Of a stretch of 16,712 nucleotides of DNA, positions 1 through 7,886 are shown piece after piece. The translations under genes and the position numbers were made by a program. Under the pieces are notes generated by a model. The model was not told the origin of the DNA. It saw nothing but the letters and a program-made list of their open reading frames with translations, and did not search any database. The DNA comes from an uncultured bacterium. Its GTDB lineage: Bacteria > Bacillota > Clostridia > Lachnospirales > Lachnospiraceae. The stretch is from the NCBI GenBank assembly GCA_905214955.1, contig CAJMON010000068.1, positions 1 to 16,712 of the forward strand, written 5' to 3'. How positions within the stretch are numbered: the stretch's first letter is position 1; each line of letters opens with the position of its first letter.

Positions 1-66
1 ATTGCTTTCAGCCGCATCCGGGGTATTGTGCATGTATATTGATTCCGGGATGAATACATTTAGCTT

Positions 67-1809
67 TCACATATGAGGGAGACTTTGGGCTGTACATAAA
101 GCCCCGTATCCCACCTGCTCATTGGGCCACATGGTAAACCCTGGCAGTTTCCTGGCGCCTTTTCGGAGATACGCTTTTACTTTTTCGCCATATAGATATT
201 GGTCATGGCCCTGCACAATGCCCCACTCCATGAGAAGCGCAGCAGCTCCGGTGACAAAGGGGGCTGCAAAGGACGTGCCAGTCACGCTGCGGTAGCCGCC
301 GCCCACATCCGTGGTGGTGATCCCCACTCCCGGTGCCACAAGGTCCGGGCGGATGCACGTAGAGTGTTCTTTAGAAAGAATGCTGCCTCTTCCGGAAAAC
401 GGCGCATAGGACATACGCCTGGAATCGTAGGCACCTGCTGCAATGAGTTTTCGGGCGGTGGAGGGAATGGTCAGAGTTTTTTCCGGCACAGGACGGTAAA
501 AACGAGTCTGGGGATTCTGAGATTTTCCTCCTGGAAGCCACAGGTCATACACACCTGTCACCAGTTTTTCCGGAACTAGGCGTATCTTCCAAAGCCCCTC
601 ATCCAGATATTCCCCTGCAGGCAGAAATTCCAGATAAATTTCCTGAGATGTACTGTAAGGTGATGGCTCCCCGTAGTACACAAGGATTTCTGTTCCGCCG
701 TTTTGAAGCCTCTGAGCACCGGGATTGGATGACAATACGCCAAGACTTTCTCCCCCCGGAGAAAGCAATTCTATAGCAAACTGATCTTCATAAGCTTTCC
801 ACATCTGAATGTTGAGACTAGTTTCATAGGCTCCAATACTGAATTCGATTTCTTCTGTCTGATTTTCCCTTAAAAATCCCGCAGTATGGCTGGCTGTATT
901 TCCTTCATTTCCTGTTCCTGCCACAATGGAAATCCTTCCCAGACCAGCCACATCATCCAGATAGGTTTCCAGAAGAGACGTTCCATTATGTGCCCCATAA
1001 TTGTTTCCAAAGCTCAAATTTATGGCTGCCGGAATTCCCCACTCCAGGGATTTTTTCACTGTATAATCTACCGCCTGCATCAGCTCTGTGGTTCTTGGAA
1101 AGCCATCCGGTCTCGGTGTTCCAAGCTTTACCACCAGAATGGGGCTCTTTGGCGCCATTCCCTGGTAGACGCCTCCGGATGCCTTTCCATTTCCCGCAGC
1201 GATTCCAAGCACCTGGGTACCATGTCCGGAAACATCTCTGGACGGCTTCCGCCGAAATTCTCCACTCTGTTGTCCTTCCCCCAAAAGCTCATTCAATTCC
1301 TCTTCCGTAAATTCCGTTCCAATACGGTAACCCACAGGCGGGCGGCCTTCCACTGTCTGGTCCCAGTATGCCAGAATCCGGGTGGTTCCGTCCGGATTTC
1401 GAAAATCCGGGTGGGTATAATCCACCCCGGAATCAATCACCGCCACCAGAATTCCTTTCCCTGAAAGCCCATATGGCACTTCTCTTACTGCACTGACACA
1501 AGAGACTGCTTTTCCCTGATTCACAGAGAAAAACAGCCTCTTTGGTTTTTCGATGTATTCAATTTCCGGTCTGGACGCCAGCGCTTTGATTTCACTTTCT
1601 TTCACCTGCACAATGGCATACTGGCCATACAACGGTGTCATCACCCATTCATTTTCCAGATTTCCATTGTAACGGATGATCAAATCCCAGGTGTCGTCCT
1701 CCGGCTGGTAACCTGTCTCCAGGTTCGGAGAATCCCGCCGCTCCTCAGGCGATGCTTCCAGCGCAAGATTCAGCAGGTTTTCCAGTTTCTGGCTATTCGC
1801 TTCAGCCAT
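67..1809 (-). CDS. S8 family (subtilisin-like) serine peptidase
   Basis: This is a subtilisin-fold serine endopeptidase of the clostridial S8 type. Numbering from the upstream TTG at 1839, the triad is visible as Asp136 (AVIDSGVDYTHPDF), His206 (SGHGTQVLGIAAG) and Ser523 (GTSFAAPFVTGAAAL), with the oxyanion-hole Asn311 in AGTGNEG. The roughly 180 residues between Asn311 and Ser523 form the insert usual in this family. No signal peptide is visible, so a cytoplasmic location or non-classical export is inferred. I prefer the ATG at 1809 (MAEANSQKLENLLNLALEA, 580 aa): it has GGAG six bases upstream and begins like relatives. The frame can also open at TTG 1839, adding ten residues without a better ribosome binding site. 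The gene sits just downstream of a permease remnant, and I see no clear promoter of its own. Substrate unknown; all catalytic residues look intact. Confidence 0.9.
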   Translation of the reverse strand: MAEANSQKLENLLNLALEASPEERRDSPNLETGYQPEDDTWDLIIRYNGNLENEWVMTPLYGQYAIVQVKESEIKALASRPEIEYIEKPKRLFFSVNQGKAVSCVSAVREVPYGLSGKGILVAVIDSGVDYTHPDFRNPDGTTRILAYWDQTVEGRPPVGYRIGTEFTEEELNELLGEGQQSGEFRRKPSRDVSGHGTQVLGIAAGNGKASGGVYQGMAPKSPILVVKLGTPRPDGFPRTTELMQAVDYTVKKSLEWGIPAAINLSFGNNYGAHNGTSLLETYLDDVAGLGRISIVAGTGNEGNTASHTAGFLRENQTEEIEFSIGAYETSLNIQMWKAYEDQFAIELLSPGGESLGVLSSNPGAQRLQNGGTEILVYYGEPSPYSTSQEIYLEFLPAGEYLDEGLWKIRLVPEKLVTGVYDLWLPGGKSQNPQTRFYRPVPEKTLTIPSTARKLIAAGAYDSRRMSYAPFSGRGSILSKEHSTCIRPDLVAPGVGITTTDVGGGYRSVTGTSFAAPFVTGAAALLMEWGIVQGHDQYLYGEKVKAYLRKGARKLPGFTMWPNEQVGYGALCTAQSLPHM

Positions 1810-1881
1810 ACAGCTCTCCACGTTCTCTTTTCTTACCAATATACGCTGCTCTCTGGCTTCAGGTGCTTTTTCCGGAATTTT

Positions 1882-2031
1882 TCAGCCCTTTACACCTCCA
1901 AGGGTAATTTCTTTCACGAAATTGCTCTGAATAAACGGATACAACAGAACAATGGGCAGAACTCCCACCACTGCCATGGCCATACGAATGGAAACACTGG
2001 GCACTGCATCTTTTCTAGGCTTCCATCTCAT
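1882..2031 (-). pseudogene. 3' remnant of a carbohydrate ABC transporter permease (CUT1, LplC/YtcP-like)
   Basis: The minus strand reads about 42 residues that match the extreme C-terminus of sugar or oligosaccharide ABC inner-membrane permeases: SVSIRMAMAVVGVLPIVLLY, then PFIQSNFVKEITLGGVKG and a TGA stop at 1882-1884. The last transmembrane helix and the family's closing pattern (YPF-Q--FVK----G-VKG) are both recognisable. Intact family members have roughly 270-310 residues, so more than 80 percent is missing, including the EAA loop that contacts the ATPase. Going upstream, the frame meets a stop at 2032-2034; a theoretical ATG at 2031 lacks a ribosome binding site and lies inside the end of the signalling gene. 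The break therefore falls within about 20 bases of that gene's stop codon (2015-2017). I read this as a deletion scar. The family call comes from motif recognition only. Confidence 0.75.
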
Positions 2032-4855
2032 CTAACACTTCCTCAAACTCCGTCTCCGGCAGAGGTTTGTAGAAATAATAACCCTGAATGTAATCACACC
2101 GGTGTTCCCGCAGGAAGCCCACCTGCTCTTTGCTCTCCGCGCCTTCTGCCACAAGCTTTAATCCAATGCTGTGTGCCATATGGATGATGGAATGCAGAAT
2201 GCTGTCCGTCTTTTTGTTCTTTCCAATCTGGCGTACAAAGCTCATGTCGATTTTCAGAATATCAAAATCGTAATTCTGGAGCATTCCGAAAGAAGAATAG
2301 CCTGTTCCGAAATCATCCAGAAGGATCCGGGCACCTGCCTGGCGTATGGTTTCCAGCACTTTATAGCGGTCTTCTCCCATAGCCGCATAGGAAGTTTCTG
2401 TGATTTCAAAGCGCTCTCCTTCATCCTGATTTTCATTCTTCGAAAGCTCTTTCTGGATCCATTCCATAATCTTTTCATCATAAAAATCCATCCAGGAAAG
2501 ATTCACTGAAATAGGAACCACTGTCTTCCCTGCCGCTCTCCGGTTCTTTCGAAACTCCCGTACATGTCTGGCCACATGCAGATCCAGCTCGGAAATATGT
2601 CCGTTTTCTTCCAGCGCCGGAATAAAAATATCCGGTCTTAAAAATCCTTTTTGGGGATGCTCCCACCTGATCAGTGCCTCTGCAGAAACAATCTTTTCTG
2701 TCTGTGCATCCACAATAGGCTGATAATAGACTTTCAGATGGCCGTCCTGGATTCCTTTTTCCAGCTCACCGGAGATCTTAGCCTTGTCTACATAAGCACT
2801 CTGCATAGAATCATTGTAGATCATGTAAGGTTTGACATACTCATCCGTAATATAACGTTTTGCCAGTCTCGCACGGTTCAGCATCCCGGAAACTCGCATA
2901 GGCTTTTCTTCTACGAAGAAGATTCCGCATTTTCCAGAAAGGCTCATACTCTTTCCATCCTTGAAAAAACGCTTTTCACTCATGTCAGTCAGTACTTCAT
3001 AATCCAGATCCTTTTTCCGAATCAGGCAGGCAAAATGATCCGCTTCCACTCTGGCTGTCAACAGCGGATACAGCTTGGAATGCGCCAGCATGTCATAAGT
3101 TTTCTTCAAAATATAATCTCCGTTTTCTATTCCAAACAGTTCGTTTACTGCCTTAAAATTTTTGATATTAAAAAACAGAATTGCATACTCGGTCTTATCC
3201 GGACAGTTTTTCAGGATTTTTTCTGCCTTTGTGATAAATCCCTGACGGTTAAAGCCTCCTGTCAGCACATCTTTTCCGGACATTTCTGTAATGTCTTCAG
3301 AATATCCCACAACAATTCCAAGTCTCTTATTCAGATACATGCAGGTATAATTTTTCAGACGCTTCTCCCCATCTGCACAGATCCGCTGAAAAGAAAACGT
3401 ATAGCGTTCCCGTTCCTGCAGTTCTTTCTGCAAAATGTTCAAATCTGTAGTTTTCTGAAAAGTTTCCCATTCCTCTTTGGGAACTGAAGTGTTCATGACA
3501 TGTTTTACATAGGTCAAATAGTCATATTCATGCCGAATGCAGTCTGCAATATTTTCTGATGCAGAATCTGAAATGGCAATTTTTTTATTTATCAGATCCA
3601 CCACAGCAATGTTTTCGTATTTTTTCTGATATATCAGCTGAGGGATCCGTTCCTCCAGATAAACTTCCGTCACGTCATTAAAATACAGTGTCGCTTCTAC
3701 CTTTTCGCTGAAAGAGTTCCATATCATCTCTGCTGTCGTGCGGAACAGACGGCACTGCTTTTTCTCAGAAGAATAGATCACACACTCCATGGTCACTACC
3801 ATCTGGCCAAGTTCAAAGCACTCTAAAAGATGCTGCCTTGAAAAAATTCTACTAAATTCTTCCCTTTTTGGTTTTTCCGGAATCTTTTCACTGAGCTGTT
3901 GCACATAGTTCTTCAGGCTCCGAGTCTGTTCCTTAAGTTGGAACATTTTCATTTTTCCGGTGCTTCCGGTACACAGATCTCCTGTCACATCCAGTGTCGC
4001 TACTCCGTCTGAATCCTTGCTGTACTTCAAAGCCGCATCCATATTTTTGAGGTGATTGTCATTGATATCCCGTACATACATCATCACCACCTGATGCTCC
4101 TGCCGATACTCACTGCTGCGCAGAAGTTCCATGGATACCCAGCGGAATTCTCCTTCTACAATGCAGCGGTACTGATGACTGATATAATGAGCACCTCCCG
4201 CAAACCTGGCACGCAGGTTCTTCAGTTTGCAAAACCTCCGATAAGACTCTTTATCTTCCTCATGAATGTAACCTCTTCTGGCCACTTCCTCCATCCGTCT
4301 GGAAATACTTGGGATCTCCCGCAGCTGTTTCTGTCTATTTCCTTTTCCATCCCGGATCGTCTGGTAGGTATCTTCTGTCAGATCTATTTTCAGAATCCGG
4401 TAAAAAATAGCGGAAAGCATATCCACAACATCTCTTAAATTACTGGAAATTTTTTCATAGAGCTCTACTGTATTTTCTACCCGGCACAGCACGACATTCC
4501 TGTCAAACGGGCGCGTAAAATAATCAGCTGCTCCCAGCTCATACATCTGCTGAATCGCTTCCGGGGAATTTTCCGCTGAAATCGCAATCACCGGCAGTCT
4601 GTCCAGCCATCCCTGCTCTCTCATAAGAAAAAGAAGCTGATCTCCGTTCATTACCGGCATATGCAGGTCAAGAAGCACCAGACAGAAGCTTTCTCTTTCT
4701 TCTTCCAGAATCTGCATGGCTTCCTGTCCGTTTTCTGCTTCGCAGATATCGTAGCGCTCTTCTAACATTCCCCGTAAAATCTCTCTGTTCATCGGAGAAT
4801 CATCTACGATCAATATTCGTTTTCTGTACTCAGTTTCCTTTTCCACACTGCTCAT
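2015..4855 (-). CDS. Response regulator REC-PAS-like-GGDEF(degenerate)-EAL protein, likely c-di-GMP phosphodiesterase
   Basis: The 946-residue protein has a receiver domain at about 12-128 (acidic pocket D17/D18, phospho-acceptor D63 in LVLLDLHMP), a PAS-like or linker region at about 140-520, a GGDEF domain at about 526-685 and an EAL domain at about 693-940. The cyclase signature reads RVEADHFACL, so GGDEF has become EADHF, and the usual metal-binding DID-F reads NIKNF; cyclase activity is unlikely. The EAL side keeps the residues expected for hydrolysis: E726-A-L, N785, E817, E820, D847/D848, K868, E904 and Q924. The likely role is a phosphorylation-controlled cytoplasmic c-di-GMP phosphodiesterase, with the GGDEF domain perhaps sensing GTP. 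The receiver's conserved switch Lys is Arg115 (FTRPF). The ATG at 4855 has AAAAAGG nine bases upstream. A promoter overlaps the end of the preceding gene. No histidine kinase is in view. Confidence 0.9.
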   Translation of the reverse strand: MSSVEKETEYRKRILIVDDSPMNREILRGMLEERYDICEAENGQEAMQILEEERESFCLVLLDLHMPVMNGDQLLFLMREQGWLDRLPVIAISAENSPEAIQQMYELGAADYFTRPFDRNVVLCRVENTVELYEKISSNLRDVVDMLSAIFYRILKIDLTEDTYQTIRDGKGNRQKQLREIPSISRRMEEVARRGYIHEEDKESYRRFCKLKNLRARFAGGAHYISHQYRCIVEGEFRWVSMELLRSSEYRQEHQVVMMYVRDINDNHLKNMDAALKYSKDSDGVATLDVTGDLCTGSTGKMKMFQLKEQTRSLKNYVQQLSEKIPEKPKREEFSRIFSRQHLLECFELGQMVVTMECVIYSSEKKQCRLFRTTAEMIWNSFSEKVEATLYFNDVTEVYLEERIPQLIYQKKYENIAVVDLINKKIAISDSASENIADCIRHEYDYLTYVKHVMNTSVPKEEWETFQKTTDLNILQKELQERERYTFSFQRICADGEKRLKNYTCMYLNKRLGIVVGYSEDITEMSGKDVLTGGFNRQGFITKAEKILKNCPDKTEYAILFFNIKNFKAVNELFGIENGDYILKKTYDMLAHSKLYPLLTARVEADHFACLIRKKDLDYEVLTDMSEKRFFKDGKSMSLSGKCGIFFVEEKPMRVSGMLNRARLAKRYITDEYVKPYMIYNDSMQSAYVDKAKISGELEKGIQDGHLKVYYQPIVDAQTEKIVSAEALIRWEHPQKGFLRPDIFIPALEENGHISELDLHVARHVREFRKNRRAAGKTVVPISVNLSWMDFYDEKIMEWIQKELSKNENQDEGERFEITETSYAAMGEDRYKVLETIRQAGARILLDDFGTGYSSFGMLQNYDFDILKIDMSFVRQIGKNKKTDSILHSIIHMAHSIGLKLVAEGAESKEQVGFLREHRCDYIQGYYFYKPLPETEFEEVLDEMEA

Positions 4856-4906
4856 CCTTTACTGCCTTTTTACTCTATAATCTGTCTGATTTTGTTTCTT
4901 AACCTA

Positions 4907-4934
4907 AGTATACTAAAATCAAAGCGAGAGTCAA
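4907..4934 (-). promoter_or_regulatory. Likely sigma-A promoter of the REC-GGDEF-EAL gene
   Basis: On the minus strand a TTGACT -35 box (4929-4934) and a TATACT -10 box (4907-4912) are separated by 16 bases, about 50 bases upstream of the ATG at 4855. The -35 box overlaps the TGA stop of the transglutaminase-like gene (4931-4933). This suggests that the signalling gene can be transcribed separately from the upstream operon. Confidence 0.6.
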
Positions 4935-5968
4935 TCCGTTTCTCCCTCATTTGCCTGTTCGAAAACCACAGATTCCTTCATATTTTCCACTGTGAATTCC
5001 TCTGTATATATTGCCTGAAACACCGCCTGGGATACGTTGATTCCTACCCGTACGCTGCGCTGTTTTTCTTTTCCTGCCTCTGAAAGAAGCCTTAGAATTT
5101 CCTTTCCGGTTTCTCTATTCAGACTGCCGCCTCTCCAGTGAAATACCAGGGGCTTCTTCTTTTTTGCAGCCTGAAGCGCCCGTTTGGAAACTTCTTCCAG
5201 TTTGGTAAACGAAAGCTTTTTTTCTCTGTAATAAAAATGATCTCCATCCCCACAAACCGGTGCAGATGCCAGAAGAGGTTCGTGATCCCGGAAAACCTTT
5301 TTGTCATCCAGATTAAAATAATCATACCGGTATTCTGCCTCTTCCTGTTCTTTTCCAAGGGTATTGTCAAAGGTAACATCCAGATGATAATACGTTTTCC
5401 CGATTTTGACCACATTCCAGGTATGCCGGTAGCGGATGCCTTTTTCCGGATTGTTTCCGCAGATCACAACGATGCACCACACTCCCAGGGCATCCAAAAG
5501 CACCTTCACTGCCTTGGCAATCCCTTCACAGACTCCCACTCCCTGCCCAAGAGGCCCGATGATCTCATGGGAATAGGCTTTCTTTAACTTGTCATACCGG
5601 ACGTTTTCACAGATAAAGTCATGCACATATTTTTCTTTTTCCCATTCAGAAAGACTCTTCGCAGGGCGTACCAGTTTTTCGATCCGTGCCGTAAGCGCTT
5701 TCTGATGTTCCTTGATTTTTCCTTTTTCAAACAGGTATTCTGGCAGGATGATGATGTTGCCAGAATCCTTGTACCAGCGCATTTTGAAGCCGGACACCCA
5801 GAAAATTTCCGGGTGGTCCAGCCTGAGTTTTAAAAAAATATCGGAAAGTTCTGCTCTCTCCAGTGCCGGCACCAAAAACTCTGGCGACAGGTTCTGAAAT
5901 CCTGTCAGCATTCCATGGTAGGCTGTACGCTGAAGTTTGCTCATCTGGTTGTAATAGTAAGGTTCCAT
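4931..5968 (-). CDS. Transglutaminase-like domain protein
   Basis: The 345-residue protein carries a transglutaminase/protease-like core in its middle third. The papain-type triad is recognisable as Cys147 (GVGVCEGIAKA), His182 (RHTWNVV) and Asp197 (YYHLDVTFD), preceded by the common KYVHDFICENVRYD segment at about 113-126. No signal peptide or membrane segment is visible, so a cytoplasmic protein is inferred. Proteins with this core can be peptidases or amide cross-linkers; the reaction here cannot be told from sequence. The C-terminal ~100 residues (from about 245) are unrecognised. The gene starts 19 bases after the DUF362 gene ends, which argues for co-transcription. The start at 5968 has only a weak purine-rich GAGAGAG upstream. 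I know of no established functional link to its neighbours. Confidence 0.8.
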   Translation of the reverse strand: MEPYYYNQMSKLQRTAYHGMLTGFQNLSPEFLVPALERAELSDIFLKLRLDHPEIFWVSGFKMRWYKDSGNIIILPEYLFEKGKIKEHQKALTARIEKLVRPAKSLSEWEKEKYVHDFICENVRYDKLKKAYSHEIIGPLGQGVGVCEGIAKAVKVLLDALGVWCIVVICGNNPEKGIRYRHTWNVVKIGKTYYHLDVTFDNTLGKEQEEAEYRYDYFNLDDKKVFRDHEPLLASAPVCGDGDHFYYREKKLSFTKLEEVSKRALQAAKKKKPLVFHWRGGSLNRETGKEILRLLSEAGKEKQRSVRVGINVSQAVFQAIYTEEFTVENMKESVVFEQANEGETD

Positions 5969-5987
5969 AAACTCTCTCTGGTTTTCG

Positions 5988-7115
5988 TTATACTCTCTTT
6001 AAAATATAATCTCTGGTTCCCAGACCGATTTTTTCTCCCTGGTCCAGAGTGGCCTGCCATTCAATATTGGGATTGGAGTCCTTAAAATGGTCATGGTAAC
6101 ATTTCCAGTCCGGACGCGCCAGATGTTCTCCTAACTGGCTGTTTGCAATAGGCACTGCTTCCAGACAGGCATCCGCACAGGCCTGATCCAGCGCAATGGG
6201 ATCAAAACTGGCAAACATTCCCACATCTGGAAGAATCGGGGCATCGTTTTCTCCGTGGCAGTCACAGTTCGGGCTGATATCCTGTACCAGTGAAATATGG
6301 AAACAGGGTCTTCCATGACAGACTGCCTGTGCATATTCTGCCATTTTCCGGTCCAGAAGTTCGTTTGCACTGTCATTTGGATTGTAGACTGCATCGAAAT
6401 TGCAGGCTCCGATACAACGGCCGCAGCCTTTGCACTTGTCGTAATCAATCACTGCTTTTTTCTCCAGATAAGTGATGGCATCACTGCCGCACTCATGGGC
6501 ACAGCGGCCGCAGCCACGGCACCGTTCTTCCCGGATGGCAGGCTTTCCGCTCTTGTGCTGATCCATTTTTCCTGCACGGCTTCCGCATCCCATACCGATA
6601 TTTTTGATGGCTCCGCCAAAACCGGTTGCTTCATGGCCTTTAAAATGAGTCAGACTGATAAAAATATCCGCATCCATCACTGCGCGTCCAATTTTCGCTG
6701 TTTTGCAGTATTCTCCGTTGACTACCGGCACTTCCACATCATCCGTTCCACGAAGTCCGTCTCCGATAATGATCTGACAGCCTGTGGTCACCGTGTTAAA
6801 TCCATTAAGATTCGCACAGTCCATGTGTTCCAGTGCATTTTTCCGGCTGCCAGCATACAAAGTATTGCAGTCTGTTAAAAATGGCATTCCTCCCAATTCC
6901 TTGCACAGGTCTGCAACCGTTTTTGCATAATTGGGGCGCAGAAATGCCAGGTTTCCAAGCTCTCCAAAATGCATTTTAATGGCGACAAATTTTCCATCCA
7001 TATCAATGTTTTTGATACCCGCCGCAATACACAGTTTCCGCAGCTTGTCTAACTGGCTGGTTCCTACCTTGCATCGAAAATCTGTAAAATACACAACTGC
7101 TTTTTCTTTTTCCAT
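5988..7115 (-). CDS. DUF362 domain protein with two [4Fe-4S] clusters
   Basis: This 375-residue protein matches the DUF362 iron-sulfur family. The N-terminal part contains AIKMHFGELGN (about 45-55) and the segment SLTHFKGHEATGFGGAIKN (about 154-172), both typical of the family. A ferredoxin-like double cluster insert follows: CRGCGRCAHEC (C199, C202, C205, C209) and CKGCGRCIGAC (C228, C231, C234, C238). All eight ligands are present, so two [4Fe-4S] clusters are expected. The biochemical role of the family is poorly defined; electron transfer in the anaerobic cytoplasm is a reasonable inference. The start at 7115 is well supported by AGGAG seven bases upstream. The gene lies between the aldo/keto reductase remnant and the transglutaminase-like gene, all on the same strand with short gaps, and no promoter is visible directly upstream. 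It is probably read from the helD promoter. Confidence 0.88.
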   Translation of the reverse strand: MEKEKAVVYFTDFRCKVGTSQLDKLRKLCIAAGIKNIDMDGKFVAIKMHFGELGNLAFLRPNYAKTVADLCKELGGMPFLTDCNTLYAGSRKNALEHMDCANLNGFNTVTTGCQIIIGDGLRGTDDVEVPVVNGEYCKTAKIGRAVMDADIFISLTHFKGHEATGFGGAIKNIGMGCGSRAGKMDQHKSGKPAIREERCRGCGRCAHECGSDAITYLEKKAVIDYDKCKGCGRCIGACNFDAVYNPNDSANELLDRKMAEYAQAVCHGRPCFHISLVQDISPNCDCHGENDAPILPDVGMFASFDPIALDQACADACLEAVPIANSQLGEHLARPDWKCYHDHFKDSNPNIEWQATLDQGEKIGLGTRDYILKRV

Positions 7116-7151
7116 TCTTCTTCTCCTCTCATGTCTGTTTCCATTTACTTT

Positions 7152-7886
7152 TTATGGAAGAATGTTTCCGGCTGCCAGATACAGCCCGTACCATTCTTCT
7201 TTTGTCAGGCGTATTTCACATGCCCGGCATACCTCTTTTAACCGTTCTGCTTTCATGCTTCCAGAAAGGATCTGGATATCTGCCGGATGGCGTAAAATCC
7301 AGGCAGCCGCAATGGTCATGGGCGTTTCCCCGTATTTTTCTGCCAGCTCTTCCAGCTTTGCATTGATCTCCGGATAGGTCTCATTTCCTATAAAAGAACG
7401 GCGCTGGTCAAGGGAACGGAAAGGAGACCATGCCTGGATGGTGATATCATGAAGTCTGCAGTAATCCATCAGGCTGCCGTCCCTGTCAAAAGCTCCCGGC
7501 GTAGTCATATTGACTTCCAGCTGCTGGTTCAGCATTCCCGTATGTACCAGGCCAAACTGGAGCTGGTTGGCACACAGCGGCTGTTTCACATATTTTTTCA
7601 GAAGCTCCATCTCCATGGGATTTTCGTTGGAAACGCCGAAATACCGCACTTTTCCGGATGTTTCCAGTTTATCAAAAGCTTCCGCCACTTCTTCCGGCTC
7701 TACCAGAAGATCCGGCCGGTAGATCAGCAGGGAATCCAGATATTCCACATCCAGACGTTTCAAAATGCCGTCCACCGCTTCCAGAATATGCTCTTTGGAA
7801 CTGTCAAACATCACTCCTGGAACAATGCCGCATTTAGACTGGATAAACAGCGTTTCCCTGTCCGCTTTCAATTCTTTTACAGTATC
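7152..7886 (-). pseudogene. Aldo/keto reductase (YdhF-like), 5'-truncated
   Basis: About 240 residues match the C-terminal three quarters of a YdhF-type NAD(P)H-dependent aldo/keto reductase: LFIQSKCGI, EPEEVAEAFDKL, SGKVRYFGVSN and CANQLQFGLVH, then the barrel end. The family normally has about 300-320 residues. The first ~75 are missing, including the first barrel strands and the catalytic Asp and Tyr of the D-YGG region. The Lys in SKCG remains, but the family's catalytic His in LL-HRPD reads Tyr (LLIYRPD). The frame is open back to the helD TGA at 7887-7889, and both sit in the same reading frame. The only upstream start-like codon is a TTG at 7871 with no ribosome binding site; the first ATG falls 20 codons later. 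I therefore read it as a decayed gene. An N-terminally short but expressed relative cannot be ruled out. Confidence 0.75.

Noticed and set aside
1..66. Minus-strand frame open to the window edge, in the same frame as the S8 gene after its stop (FIPESIYMHNTPDAAES)
   Set aside because: Only about 22 codons, with no start signal and no recognisable family. The S8 protein already ends like its relatives, so a read-through or gene fragment cannot be claimed.
2651..3487. Long plus-strand ORF (278 codons) antisense to the EAL gene
   Set aside because: It lies wholly inside a well-supported gene on the other strand, has low-complexity Phe/Ile/Leu/His-rich composition typical of antisense shadows, and no recognisable domain.
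7152..7871. Calling the aldo/keto reductase an intact gene from the TTG at 7871
   Set aside because: There is no ribosome binding site at the TTG. The N-terminal catalytic residues are missing and the catalytic His is replaced.
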